The notes: a model not told the origin generated them from the letters alone. A DNA stretch of 64,000 nucleotides from Paraburkholderia caribensis (GCF_002902945.1 NZ_CP026102.1:1426001-1490000); one strand, 5' to 3'; numbered from the stretch's first letter, positions 1-9,138 are shown. Numbers and translations: made by a program.

Positions 1-1103
1 CTCGCGAGTGAGAGCCCGCTCACGCGCACGCCGAGCAGCCGCAGCTTGCGTGTCAGCGCGACGCGTTTCAGGCACTCGGTTGCGGCGCGCCGGATCGCTG
101 CCGCGTCCGAGGTCGCGGCGGGAATGGTCAGATCGCGCGTGACTGTGGAGAAATCGTCGAAGCGCAACTTGATGCCGATTGTGTGTCCGACGTAGCCCTT
201 GCGCTGCAGGTCCTCCGCGACGCGCACGCACAGACGCGTGAACGACTCCGACAGCGCGGGCCGGTCATGGCGCGGATGCAGGTCGCGTTCGAACGTCGTC
301 TCGCGGCTCATCGACTTCGGCTCGGATTCGACGACGACAGGACGCTCGTCGCTGCCTTGCGCGACATGTGTGAGCCATGTTGCGTATTTGAGTCCGAAGT
401 TGGCCTGCAGCAGATCGGGCGCAGCATGCGCCAGATCGCCGACCGTGTTGATACCGAGCGCGGCCAGCCGATCGCTCGCCTTCGGTCCGATACCGTTGAT
501 CTTCCGCGCGGCTAGCGGCCAGATGCGCGTGGGAATGTCTTCTGGCGTCAGGATGGTGAGACCGTCCGGCTTGTCCAGCTCGGAGCCGATCTTCGCGAGC
601 AGTTTGTTCGGTGCGACGCAAATCGAACACGTCAGGCCTGTTGCGCCATGTACGGCCTGCTTGATGCGCGAGCCGATGTCGGCGGCATCGCCCGGTACGT
701 CCGTGAGGTCGATATAGATTTCGTCGATGCCGCGATCTTCGATACGCGTCGTGAACCTGGCCACTTCCGCCTTGAAGAGACGCGAGTAATGACGGTAGGA
801 ATCGAAGTCGGTAGGCAGCAGAATCGCGTCCGGCGCGAGTTGCGCGGCCTTCATCATGCCCATTGCCGAGAACACGCCGAATGCGCGCGCCTCGTAGGTC
901 GAAGTCGTGACCACCCCGCGACCCGCGTAGTCCTTCAGCTTCGCAAAACGGCGCGTGCCGTCAGGCAAGGTTTCCGGTATCGCATTGCGCCCGCCGCCGA
1001 TCACGACGGGCTTGCCACGCAACTCCGGATAGCGCAGCAATTCGACGGATGCGTAGAACGCGTCCATGTCGAGATGCGCGATACGGCGGACGATGACACT
1101 CAT
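1..1103 (-). CDS. dinB: DNA polymerase IV, 3' end outside window
   Basis: Y-family translesion polymerase that copies past damaged bases in an error-prone way. The ATG at 1103 opens with HLDMDAFYASVE, which carries the first catalytic aspartates (D12, D14). A later GIDEIYIDLTDV segment is the family's second catalytic Asp-Glu motif, followed by a helix-hairpin-helix-like stretch (INGIGPKASERLAALG). About 367 codons are present and the frame is open to the left edge; full-length proteins are usually 350-390 residues, so little is missing. The window cut, not a mutation, explains the truncation. Confidence 0.93.
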   Translation of the reverse strand, partial: MSVIVRRIAHLDMDAFYASVELLRYPELRGKPVVIGGGRNAIPETLPDGTRRFAKLKDYAGRGVVTTSTYEARAFGVFSAMGMMKAAQLAPDAILLPTDFDSYRHYSRLFKAEVARFTTRIEDRGIDEIYIDLTDVPGDAADIGSRIKQAVHGATGLTCSICVAPNKLLAKIGSELDKPDGLTILTPEDIPTRIWPLAARKINGIGPKASDRLAALGINTVGDLAHAAPDLLQANFGLKYATWLTHVAQGSDERPVVVESEPKSMSRETTFERDLHPRHDRPALSESFTRLCVRVAEDLQRKGYVGHTIGIKLRFDDFSTVTRDLTIPAATSDAAAIRRAATECLKRVALTRKLRLLGVRVSGLSLA

Positions 1104-1283
1104 GTTGCGTGATGCGGTTGGCGAGGGAGGACTGTGGTTGGTGCACGCGACGCCGGATTATTCCGCCTGCGCCGCTCACGCGAGCCACGGCGCGACAAAC
1201 GGCCAAGGGGCAAGGGGCAAGAACAAGCAGTTTAGCAAGTTGCCCGCGCGACATGGATGAAGCGCCCGCCGCCTTTGCATCCG

Positions 1284-1589
1284 TCAAACGCGAAACACAT
1301 TGCCATCCGGACCGATCTTGCGTGGGATGCTTCTGTTGCCGAGCCGCTTTGTCGCCACCACCGACGAAGCGCTGTGCCCCGCCTGTACGCTGCCGGGCTC
1401 GGTGACCTTTCTCGCAAGCCTTGGCGCTCCCGGCTTTTGCGCATGCGGACGCAATGGCTTTTGCACGGCCCGGGCCGCCGAATGACCCCGCGCTTCCGGC
1501 GGATTCCAGATTTCGACGTACTTTTCCGCGTGCGCCGCAGAAGTCAAAACCAGCGCAATGATCCCGACGCACAGACGACCTGCCTTCAT
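1284..1589 (-). CDS. Small exported hypothetical protein (101 aa)
   Basis: The protein starts with a clear Sec signal peptide: a lysine, a hydrophobic core to about residue 17 and an AHA cleavage site before residue 22. The mature part is about 80 residues, basic, and rich in Pro, Arg and Ser, beginning EKYVEIWNPPEARG. I do not recognise a family. Its ATG overlaps the stop codon of the upstream gene in an ATGA junction, so the two are probably translationally coupled. A periplasmic or secreted location is inferred from the signal peptide only. Confidence 0.65.
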   Translation of the reverse strand: MKAGRLCVGIIALVLTSAAHAEKYVEIWNPPEARGHSAARAVQKPLRPHAQKPGAPRLARKVTEPGSVQAGHSASSVVATKRLGNRSIPRKIGPDGNVFRV

Positions 1590-1855
1590 CGCTCACTCTC
1601 CTTGCCTGGAACTTCCTGACGGGCTTCGCTTGCCGGGGTGCGCGCAGGATCTTGCGCGAAGGCATGTGTCACTGCCGGGCGCGCCGTGCCGACGGACCGG
1701 CCATTCTCGCATGCATAGAACGTGGGCTCCCCCGCTTTCCCGCGACGGATCGCCTCGTCGATCTCCCACTCGCCGAACGCCGACTTCAGGTCCGCGACAA
1801 ACGCCGCGATCTCCGGCATCGGATGACCGGCGGGTTGATGCACACGCATTTCCAT
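1586..1855 (-). CDS. Hypothetical protein (89 aa), coupled to next gene
   Basis: The start at 1855 is chosen because AAGAGGAGC lies about 8 bases upstream; the same frame stays open further upstream but has no ribosome site. The product (MEMRVHQPAG...) is a small soluble protein with an acidic helix-like middle (IAAFVADLKSAFGEWEIDEAI) and a Pro/Glu-rich tail. No known domain was recognised. It ends inside the start codon of the exported-protein gene (ATGA overlap), which points to a two-gene operon. Function unknown. Confidence 0.58.
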   Translation of the reverse strand: MEMRVHQPAGHPMPEIAAFVADLKSAFGEWEIDEAIRRGKAGEPTFYACENGRSVGTARPAVTHAFAQDPARTPASEARQEVPGKESER

Positions 1856-1950
1856 GACGCACGCTCCTCTTGAATCGCATGCCGATACTGTATATTCATA
1901 CAGGCTTTTGCGCAATTGATATGCGGCATTCGCGGTCCGAACGGCGCACG

Positions 1951-1990
1951 AAAAAACGCCGGGTCGTCGCAATCTCGCAACGCCCGGCGT
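1951..1990 (-). terminator. Intrinsic terminator after porin gene
   Basis: On the minus strand an ACGCCGGG arm (1983-1990) pairs with CCCGGCGT (1956-1963), followed by six U residues (1951-1956). It lies about 50 bp past the porin stop, in the right orientation to end that transcript. Confidence 0.75.
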
Positions 1991-2042
1991 CAAGTCGTGA
2001 TGAATCGCGGCAAATCGCTTGCCGCGTTCAATGAAAACGTGG

Positions 2043-3227
2043 TCAGAACGCGTGACGAATACCCACCATGCCAACGAACTGCGACGGTCCCGACGAAGGC
2101 GTCGTGTTCTGCGAATCGCCGACGACAGCCACCGCGTCCGCGATCTTCACGCCCGAACCCGACGCGATCAGCGACTTGCCGCGCGCCAGTTGGTACGCCT
2201 CGAGTGCGTAGAACGTGGTGCGCTTCGACAGGCTGTAGGTCTGCTCCAGCGAAATCTGGTGATACTGCGCCGGGTCGTCGATCCCGTTCGCCTTGCTTGC
2301 GCGCGTGTAGCTATAGCCGATCCCCGCGATCACCGACGGCGTGAACCGGTAGGTCGCGATCGCGCCATACGTGTTGAACACTGCCTCGCTCGCGAACAGC
2401 GAGCGCGAACCGGGCGCGTACTGCACGTTCGAGTAGTTCACGCCGACCATCAGGTCGCTGATGTTGTAGCGGGCGGCCGCCGCGATCATCTGCGTGCTGC
2501 TCGCACTCGCGTAGCCGTTGTTGACGGGCGAATTGATCGCGAAGCTGCCGAGCGACTGGCTCGTCGTGATGTCCTTCAGCTTCACGTAGCCCGCCGCGAC
2601 CGAGAACGACTGATAGTCGTAACGCAGCGCCGCGCTCAGATTGCTGCCGTTCGTCACGCTGCCCGGCACGCCGCCGAGCCCGTACTGCGCGGCGAATGTG
2701 AGCCCCGCGATATTCGGCGATGCATAGGTGATCGAGTTGTTGAAACGCAGCGTCGTGTCGAGCGCATCGAGATCGCCCGGATGGGCGCCCGTGGCGCCCG
2801 TCAGCACGCCCGTCGGGCCGAGCGCGCCGACCATGTTGAAGTAAGGCGTGTACTGGCGGCCGAGCGTCACCGTGCCGTACCTGTCATTGCTCAGGCCGAC
2901 ATACGCCTGCCGGTTGAAAAGGTTGCCCGCGCTGCTTTGCGCGCCCGTCAGTGAATTGAAGCCGCTTTCCAGGCGGAAGATCGCTTTGGTGCCGCCGCCC
3001 AGTTCCTCTGCGCCTAGCAGGCCGAACTTGCTCGCCTGCAGGTTGCCCTGGCTCATGTAGAAATTCGAATGGCCGCGCTGATTGCTGACATAGCTGAATG
3101 CGTTATCGACGACGCCGTACAACGTGACGCTGCTCTGCGCGAAAACGCCAGTCGACAGAACCGCGCCCGCGAGCGGCAGGCATGAGAGGGCCATTGCACG
3201 CGTGCGCGTGCATTTCAAAGTCTTCAT
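2043..3227 (-). CDS. Gram-negative porin, Burkholderia OmpC-like
   Basis: Outer-membrane trimeric beta-barrel porin of 394 aa for diffusion of small hydrophilic solutes. A signal peptide ends around GVFAQ, then SSVTLYGVVDNAFSYVSN, the family's typical first strand. Glycine-rich segments and repeated amphipathic strands follow, with the C-terminal aromatic end MVGIRHAF needed for BAM-dependent insertion. AAGGAG lies 11 bases before the ATG. It is the last gene of a same-strand set with the GH31 enzyme and the MFS transporter, so it may carry the sugar across the outer membrane. Substrate is not readable from sequence. Confidence 0.93.
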   Translation of the reverse strand: MKTLKCTRTRAMALSCLPLAGAVLSTGVFAQSSVTLYGVVDNAFSYVSNQRGHSNFYMSQGNLQASKFGLLGAEELGGGTKAIFRLESGFNSLTGAQSSAGNLFNRQAYVGLSNDRYGTVTLGRQYTPYFNMVGALGPTGVLTGATGAHPGDLDALDTTLRFNNSITYASPNIAGLTFAAQYGLGGVPGSVTNGSNLSAALRYDYQSFSVAAGYVKLKDITTSQSLGSFAINSPVNNGYASASSTQMIAAAARYNISDLMVGVNYSNVQYAPGSRSLFASEAVFNTYGAIATYRFTPSVIAGIGYSYTRASKANGIDDPAQYHQISLEQTYSLSKRTTFYALEAYQLARGKSLIASGSGVKIADAVAVVGDSQNTTPSSGPSQFVGMVGIRHAF

Positions 3228-3337
3228 TGCTGGTAGTCTCCTTGCGACGGAGCAGGCGCTTCAACGCTCTGCTCGCGTCCCATGCAACATGGTGGTGGAT
3301 TGGATTGGCGACCTGCCGGTCGCGTCGTGTGTCGGAT

Positions 3338-5791
3338 TTATGGATGCGCGAGACGCAGCGTCAGTCGGCGCCAGCCGCTCACGATTGAATCGCTGATCAC
3401 TTCGCCGTTCGTGCAGATGGCCACGCGGGTCTCGGATGAAGGCACGCTGAGTCGCACGTCGTGTTGCTCGAACGGCATCTGCCCTTCCCGGTCGATAGCG
3501 ATACGCAGTGTGGTGGCATCGCTTGCAATAGCGACCTTCCAGTGCCCTTGCGCGCCATCGCGCCATGCTTGCGTTTCGCCGTCGTCCTCGACACAACCGC
3601 CTTGCGCCGTCCCGGCGCCTTCAAATGGCAGCGCAATGAACGCGCGCTCATCAGCGGGTCGCGCAAAGTGCTGCTCCGCGACGTTCAACGGCATGACACC
3701 GCCTTCGCGCAGCAGCATCACGGGTTGCTCGAACGGCGCCGGCAGCGTCACGCCCTGCCCGCCCTCGAACACCTCGCCGCTCCAGTACGACGCCCAGCGC
3801 GCGCCCGCCGGCAGATACACGTCGCGCTTGCTTTGCCCTTGCTCCACGACAGGCGCAACGAGCAGCGACGCACCGAGCATCATGTCATCACCGTCCGCGA
3901 GGCAGCGCGGATCGTTCGGAAACTCCGCGAACAGCGGCCGCAGCACCGGTTCGTACGAACGGTGCGATTGCCACAGCAGTTCGTACAGATACGGAATCAG
4001 CCGATACCGCAGCTTGATGAGCCCGGCAATCTGCGCAGTCGCTTCGGGATACATCCAGGGTTCGTTGACGGTGCCGTCGTCGTTCCACGAATGGATGCTG
4101 AAACGCGGCAGAAAAATGCCGAACGCGACCCAGCGCAGCAGCAGTTCCGGCTCGGGCGCCGGACCGGAAAATCCGCCGATGTCATGACCGCTGTTCGACA
4201 CGCCCGACATCGCGAGGCCAAGACCCATTTTCAGGTTGTAGCGCAGCGTCTCCCACGACGTGTAGTTGTCGCCGGACCACGTCTGCACATAACGATGCAT
4301 GCCGACGCCGCCCGAGCGCGACACGAGGAATGGCCGCGTGCCGGGCGAGTGCTCGCGCTGCGCGTCGCGTGACGCGCGCATCATCAACTGTGTCTGCAGC
4401 ACCTTGGCCTGGTGCGCCGGGAACGGCTCGCCGAAGCCCTGCGCGATCGCGTCGGGCGTCCAGATTTCGAACTCGTTGTTGTCGTTCCACGTCGATGCAA
4501 TGCCATGGCGCAGCAGACTGTCCTTCACGCGTGCTTTCCACCAGTCGATGGTGGCGGGATTCGTGAAGTCGAGATACGCGCCCACTTCGTCCCAGAACTG
4601 AACCCATGCGGGCTCGCCGTCGCGGGATTCGATCAGCAACCCCGCCTGTGCGGCTTCGTCGAATGCCGGGTGATCCTGCAACAGGCACGGCTTGATGTTC
4701 GCGCACAGCTTCACGCCCTCGCGCAGATAGCCGTGCACGAAACCGTCGATGTCCGGAAATTTCTCGTGATTCCAGTTGAATATATAACGCTTCGCGCCAA
4801 TCGACGTGTAGCCGGACGACAGGTGGAACGAATCGCACAGCACGTCATGCTCGCGGCAACGCGCGATGAATTCGCCCATCTTGTGTTGCGCGTCGGGCGC
4901 GTCGGTATAGCTCATCGTCGAGCCGGAATAGCCGAGGCCCCACTTCGTCATCAATGCGGGCCGGCCCGTGAGCCAGGTGAAGCGGCGCACCGCGTGCAGC
5001 GGCGTATCGGCCGACGCGATGAAGTAGTAGTCCAGGTCGCCATGCTCGGCGACGAAATGACGGTAGTGGCCGTGATAGTTGTCCAGTTCGCGGCCCATGT
5101 CGAAGCGGCAATCGGCGAGCGTGTCGTAGAACAGACCGAAGCCCATCGATGTTTGCGGCTGCCACGTCACGTAGAACGGGATGTGCTTGTATAGCGGGTC
5201 CGTGCTGCGCGCGCTATAGCCCATCGCGTCGATGTTGCGCATCTCGTAGCTCTGGTTCGCGCGGTCCAGCGTGCCGGCGCGTTCACCGAGGCCCACGTAC
5301 ATTTCGCCGCGCTGCCGTTCGACGTAGTGATAAACACGCTCGTCCCACCAGCCGAAGTTGTACGCCTGCGTCTTGCGGTCGTTCATCACGTCGTGCCACG
5401 CGCCGTCGCGCGCGATGGCCCACGAACAGAAGCCGCCGTCCAGCGCGACGGTCAGGCGGATCTGCGCCGTTTCGACGACCAGCCGTTGCGCGTCGCGCGT
5501 CGCGCTGAACACCGTCGGCCCGAAGCCGCTCGTATCGCGCCGGTCGCGGCCGTCGAGCGGCACGTCTTCCAGACCGGGCGCAATCGACCAGGTGCGCGGT
5601 CCGCGAAGCTCGCCCGTCGGCAGCACGAGCACGCGGATGATGTCGTCGGCGAGAACGAACAGTTCGATCCGCGCGCCATCGGCAGCGGACAACACGATCG
5701 GGTTGCCGGCTGGTACGGGAAGCGCTTCGGCGGGCGCTTCGGCGGGCACTTCAATGACGGAAAACTGCGGTCGGTTCTTCAACGTAGCCAT
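3338..5791 (-). CDS. Glycoside hydrolase family 31 (alpha-glycosidase)
   Basis: An 817-aa GH31 enzyme, a family of retaining alpha-glucosidases, alpha-xylosidases and sulfoquinovosidases. The nucleophile is read as D437 in WNDNNE and the acid/base as D508 in WSGDNYTSW. An N-terminal beta-sandwich (about 1-260) precedes the (beta/alpha)8 barrel (about 275-600) and C-terminal beta domains. The IKPCLLQDHP and FHLSSGYTS segments differ from the YicI alpha-xylosidase version as I recall it. No signal peptide is seen, so it probably acts in the cytoplasm on sugar brought in by the MFS protein 24 bp upstream. The exact substrate is unknown. Confidence 0.9.
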   Translation of the reverse strand: MATLKNRPQFSVIEVPAEAPAEALPVPAGNPIVLSAADGARIELFVLADDIIRVLVLPTGELRGPRTWSIAPGLEDVPLDGRDRRDTSGFGPTVFSATRDAQRLVVETAQIRLTVALDGGFCSWAIARDGAWHDVMNDRKTQAYNFGWWDERVYHYVERQRGEMYVGLGERAGTLDRANQSYEMRNIDAMGYSARSTDPLYKHIPFYVTWQPQTSMGFGLFYDTLADCRFDMGRELDNYHGHYRHFVAEHGDLDYYFIASADTPLHAVRRFTWLTGRPALMTKWGLGYSGSTMSYTDAPDAQHKMGEFIARCREHDVLCDSFHLSSGYTSIGAKRYIFNWNHEKFPDIDGFVHGYLREGVKLCANIKPCLLQDHPAFDEAAQAGLLIESRDGEPAWVQFWDEVGAYLDFTNPATIDWWKARVKDSLLRHGIASTWNDNNEFEIWTPDAIAQGFGEPFPAHQAKVLQTQLMMRASRDAQREHSPGTRPFLVSRSGGVGMHRYVQTWSGDNYTSWETLRYNLKMGLGLAMSGVSNSGHDIGGFSGPAPEPELLLRWVAFGIFLPRFSIHSWNDDGTVNEPWMYPEATAQIAGLIKLRYRLIPYLYELLWQSHRSYEPVLRPLFAEFPNDPRCLADGDDMMLGASLLVAPVVEQGQSKRDVYLPAGARWASYWSGEVFEGGQGVTLPAPFEQPVMLLREGGVMPLNVAEQHFARPADERAFIALPFEGAGTAQGGCVEDDGETQAWRDGAQGHWKVAIASDATTLRIAIDREGQMPFEQHDVRLSVPSSETRVAICTNGEVISDSIVSGWRRLTLRLAHP

Positions 5792-5815
5792 GATGTGTTT
5801 CCAGGTCAGTCAAGT

Positions 5816-7189
5816 TCAGGCCGCGCTGCCCGCGCCGTTTTCGACGCGTTGCAGACGGGCGTCGCGCGACACGCCGCGCATCAGGATCACCAGCAGCGTC
5901 GCGCCGATCAGGTCGAACGCGCCGAGCGCGCCAAACAGCGGCGTGTAGCCGATCTTGTCGGCCAGCGCGCCCACCATCAGCGAAAAACCCAGCCCGCCGA
6001 TCCACGCCGCCATGCCCGCAAAGCCCGCTGCGGTGCCGACTTCACCGGGTTCGAACACGTCGGCGGCGAGAGTGTTGACGAGCGCGGAAATCATCTGGTG
6101 CGCGAAGCCGCCGACGCAGAACAGCGCAATGGCCTCGTACGGCGAAGCGACCAGCCCGATGCACGCCGGACCGATCATCATGAATGCGCCCAGCACGACG
6201 CCCGCGATGCGCGACCAGATCAGCGGCACGCGCAGCCGCTTCATCAGGAACGGCGACAGATAACCGCCGAACAGACCGCCGAGGTCGGCTGCGAGGAACG
6301 GCAGCCACGCGAACATCGCGATCTGCTTCAGGTCCATGTGGCGCTCGGTGGCGAGATAGAGAGGAATCCAGAAGCTGAAGGTTTGCCAGGCCGGCTCGGC
6401 GAAAAAGCGCGCCTGCGCGATCGCCCAGAAACGGCGCGTGCCGAGCACTTCGCGGATGCGGCGTTTGTCCTGCCCATGGGCGGCGGGCGGCGTCTGCCCT
6501 TCGACGATGGCCGCGCGTTCTTTCTCGCTGATGCGCTTGTGGTCGGCGGGCGCGCGATAGAACACGTACCAGAGCGCCGCCCACACGAAACCCAGCGCGC
6601 CCGTCACGGCAAACGCGCTCTGCCAGCCGTAGCGCAGCGAGAGAAACACCACCAGCGGCGGCGCGAACAAGGAGCCGAGCGACGTGCCCGCGTTGAAATA
6701 GCCGACAGCCACCGACTTCTCGCGATTCGGAAACCACTCGGCAACCACCTTCATGCCGGCAGGAATCGCGACGGCTTCCGACAAGCCCATCAGACCGCGC
6801 AATGCGGCGAGCGACAGCCAGCCGCTCGCGAGACCATGCAGCATGCCCGTCGCCGACCACAGGCAGGCGAACAGCGCGAAGCCCAGACGCAGCCCGATCA
6901 GATCGATGATCAGGCCGCAGACCGGCTGCATGATCGTGTAGCCGATCTGGAACGCGCCGACGACATACGAATACTGCTGCGTGTTCATGTGCAGCAACGT
7001 CTTCAGCTCCGGCGCCATGACGCCGAGCGCGTTGCGCGACAGGTAGTTGACGATGGTCCCGAGGCACACGAGCGCGATGATCCACCAGCGCAGGCCAATG
7101 ATTGTTCTCAAGTCAGTCTCCATTTCCTTGTACAGACCGGGTCCGAGGTTGGCCGGCGGTGTCGCTGACGGATGCGCGAATTCGAACAT
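5816..7189 (-). CDS. MFS transporter, anion:cation symporter type
   Basis: A 12-TM major facilitator resembling the ACS family (hexuronate, galactonate and glucarate symporters). The hallmark start is LRWWIIALVCLGTIVNYLSRNALGVMAPEL, with paired six-helix halves and a central cytoplasmic loop near RAPADHKRISEKER. The longest frame begins at 7189, but the internal ATG at 7123 (METDLRTIIGLRWW) fits family length better; neither has a strong ribosome site. It is the first gene of a minus-strand set with GH31 and porin. Taken together they form a glycoside uptake and hydrolysis unit, with the transported sugar or sugar acid unidentified. Confidence 0.88.
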   Translation of the reverse strand: MFEFAHPSATPPANLGPGLYKEMETDLRTIIGLRWWIIALVCLGTIVNYLSRNALGVMAPELKTLLHMNTQQYSYVVGAFQIGYTIMQPVCGLIIDLIGLRLGFALFACLWSATGMLHGLASGWLSLAALRGLMGLSEAVAIPAGMKVVAEWFPNREKSVAVGYFNAGTSLGSLFAPPLVVFLSLRYGWQSAFAVTGALGFVWAALWYVFYRAPADHKRISEKERAAIVEGQTPPAAHGQDKRRIREVLGTRRFWAIAQARFFAEPAWQTFSFWIPLYLATERHMDLKQIAMFAWLPFLAADLGGLFGGYLSPFLMKRLRVPLIWSRIAGVVLGAFMMIGPACIGLVASPYEAIALFCVGGFAHQMISALVNTLAADVFEPGEVGTAAGFAGMAAWIGGLGFSLMVGALADKIGYTPLFGALGAFDLIGATLLVILMRGVSRDARLQRVENGAGSAA

Positions 7190-7645
7190 TCAATCAGCGT
7201 TTATCGTCGGTCATCGTATCACTCAAACGTCTGTCGGATACCAGGGAAAACCATGTAGTACACGGACTAGTCGCGACGACAGGCCCGTCAGATGGCCGTT
7301 CTGCGCAAATTACGGGCGGCTGTGTTGCGAAAGGACAAAACGCGGACCGCGCGCAGGATGTTCATTCGAACATCGGATTGTTCTCTTGTGCGCTAAAAGG
7401 AAGATTGGAACACTGGGAAATTGTCCGCAAGGTTGGGCGAGAGCGGTCCCATCGTGCTCAAAGTCTCGCAAAACGGGAAACAAGCCGGAGAAATAGCTAT
7501 GCGGTCGGAAAATTCGTTGAGATACGTCGTCGTACAAGTATCGACAGTCGTACAGCGGCAAAAAATGAGCCGATACTTTCTTTTACCTTTCTTATTTCTT
7601 TCGATTTAGACTAGCGCCACCACCCAGAACACTACGGAGCGCTAC
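7190..7645 (+). other. Non-coding interval upstream of MFS operon
   Basis: About 450 bp with lower GC than its surroundings. It must hold the promoter of the minus-strand MFS-GH31-porin set and that of the small plus-strand peptide gene. The 10-mer ATTCGAACAT, with a palindromic TTCGAA core, occurs at 7180-7189 and again at 7364-7373. No regulator gene sits nearby and no convincing longer protein is encoded. Confidence 0.5.
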
Positions 7646-7747
7646 ATGGGGAATTTAGGAGGTTTCATGCAAGGTGCAGTCGCGTTGGGCGGCTGCATAG
7701 GACTATTCGCGACGGTCGTCTGTCTCGTCGAACTGTTCAGCGGCTGA
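7646..7747 (+). CDS. Tiny single-pass membrane peptide (26 or 33 aa)
   Basis: A short frame opens at the ATG at 7646, but the better start is the in-frame ATG at 7667. It is preceded by a perfect AGGAGG (7657-7662) with a 4-base spacer, giving a 26-residue peptide, MQGAVALGGCIGLF and so on, ending in ELFSG. The middle (about residues 3-20) is hydrophobic enough for one membrane span. An intrinsic terminator begins 38 bp past the stop, so the unit looks like a self-contained transcript. I do not recognise a family; a small inner-membrane regulator or enzyme subunit is possible, but no partner is evident. Confidence 0.5.
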   Translation: MGNLGGFMQGAVALGGCIGLFATVVCLVELFSG

Positions 7748-7785
7748 TCGCCGGATCGAGCGCTGGAGACCACATAGCAACAAAG

Positions 7786-7812
7786 AGCCGTCGCCAATCG
7801 ACGGCTTTTTTT
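7786..7812 (+). terminator. Intrinsic terminator after small peptide gene
   Basis: An 8-bp perfect stem, AGCCGTCG (7786-7793) with CGACGGCT (7799-7806), has a 5-base loop and a seven-T tract (7806-7812). It ends the small peptide transcript and abuts the stop of the converging 56-aa gene. Confidence 0.85.
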
Positions 7813-7982
7813 CACTCATGTTCGACGGCGTGGGCTTCTTCCATCGTCGACGCCCTCACCCGCTCGGCGAAGCTCTGCAGCGCCGCCAGCGATCCATGCA
7901 CACTGTGATATTCCTGTCGACCGATCCGTGCTTCGAGCACGACCGTCATGCCTGCTTGTCGCGCTACATCGAGGATGTCCAT
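7812..7982 (-). CDS. Hypothetical protein (56 aa)
   Basis: The start at 7982 (MDILDVARQAG) is chosen because GGTGGAG lies 6 bases upstream; an in-frame ATG at 7997 has no such site. The protein is soluble and mixed alpha/beta in appearance: a helix, a strand TVVLEARIG, then a helix SLAALQSFAERVRAS. I believe short proteins of this shape are common in Burkholderia, but assign no function. It converges on the small peptide gene and ends at its terminator. Confidence 0.5.
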   Translation of the reverse strand: MDILDVARQAGMTVVLEARIGRQEYHSVHGSLAALQSFAERVRASTMEEAHAVEHE

Positions 7983-8256
7983 TTCAATCTCCACCATTCG
8001 TCCGAACGCCTGAATCGCCTGGCGCCCTCGAAACCGGCGCGCCTTGGTATCTATTCTATGAATCCCTCGTCAAGCATCAATCGTATGCGCGGGGAATCTA
8101 TGTTTGCGTGGCGACAACAATCCGCGCGTCGTGCTGGCACGAAAGTCCATGCGCGCTGAACTGGCCGGATTCACCTCGCGCACGCGTGCCTGTACGATCG
8201 CAGTTGCCAGCCACGCGCAGCGCACGCAGCAGCACAAAGGCGCATGAGAGGACGTC

Positions 8257-9015
8257 ATGATCGTTTACAAGTTCGGCGACGGTTCCGGCGCAATGCCGCC
8301 CGATCTCAGTCCATTCGTCGTCAAGCTCGAAACGTGGCTGAGGCTGTCGGGCATTCCGTACGAAGGACGCATCGGCAAGCTCAACGCGATGCCGAAAAAA
8401 AAGCTGCCCGTCGCCGAGATCGACGGCGTGACGATCTGCGATTCGTCCGCGATCATCGCCTACCTGCAACGCCGCCACCCGAACGCACTCGACGACGCGC
8501 GGCTCGATCCGCAGCAGCGCGCGCGATCGGCCACGATCAAGGCGCTCTTCGAAACGCATCTGTATTTCGTGACCGTGTATTTTCGTTGGGCTGTCGAGCG
8601 CAACATGGCGGCCTACACGCCGCTTCTGATCGACTACGCGCGCCTCACGTCGCCGCCGCCCGTCCGCCCGCTGATCGGCATGTTCGCGCCGCTGCTGATG
8701 CCCGTGATTCGCCGCAAGGTGTTACGCCAGGCGTGGGAGCAAGGTACGGGACGGCATAGCTACGACGAAGTCGCGCAGATGGGCATCGAAGGCTGGCAGG
8801 CCGTCGCCGGTCTGCTCGGCGACCAGCGCTTCCTGCTCGGCGACGAGCCGACGACGATCGACGCCACCGGCTTCGCGTGGGTCCACACGGCAATCGCGCC
8901 GCCCTTCGACAGTCCCGTGCGCGATTTCGTCTCGCAGCATCCCGCCTTGATGGCGTATCGCGAGCGGATCGCCGAACGCTGCTGGCCCGACCTGACGCGA
9001 GCGCCGCGACGCTGA
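8257..9015 (+). CDS. Glutathione S-transferase-like, Faxc/metaxin type
   Basis: 252 aa with an N-terminal thioredoxin-like half (VYKFG...LSPFVVKLETWLRLSGIPYEG, then LPVAEIDGVTICDSSAIIAYL) and an all-helical C-terminal half. The SPF(V)xK/L-E-WLR pattern and D-S-S-A-I segment fit the failed-axon-connections/metaxin-like GST group rather than classical detoxifying GSTs. AGAGGACGTC gives a ribosome site 5-6 bases before the ATG. It probably binds glutathione or another thiol; the substrate is unknown. No operon partner, as the next gene starts 123 bp downstream. Confidence 0.82.
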   Translation: MIVYKFGDGSGAMPPDLSPFVVKLETWLRLSGIPYEGRIGKLNAMPKKKLPVAEIDGVTICDSSAIIAYLQRRHPNALDDARLDPQQRARSATIKALFETHLYFVTVYFRWAVERNMAAYTPLLIDYARLTSPPPVRPLIGMFAPLLMPVIRRKVLRQAWEQGTGRHSYDEVAQMGIEGWQAVAGLLGDQRFLLGDEPTTIDATGFAWVHTAIAPPFDSPVRDFVSQHPALMAYRERIAERCWPDLTRAPRR

Positions 9016-9138
9016 ACGGGTGACGCTGTCATGAACCGTCAGTGCCGCTGGCCCGCCTTGCGCACCGCGAACTGTCTATTCCGCGCGACGCACGCAGCAC
9101 CGACAATCTCCGCTAACCCCATTTTCCGCGCCCATCCC

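Noticed and set aside
5327..7168. 613-codon plus-strand frame over the MFS and GH31 genes
   Set aside because: No domain, Arg/His-rich, no ribosome site; the minus-strand genes have clear family motifs.
7310..7561. 83-codon minus-strand frame upstream of the MFS gene
   Set aside because: No ribosome site and atypical composition; the region looks regulatory.
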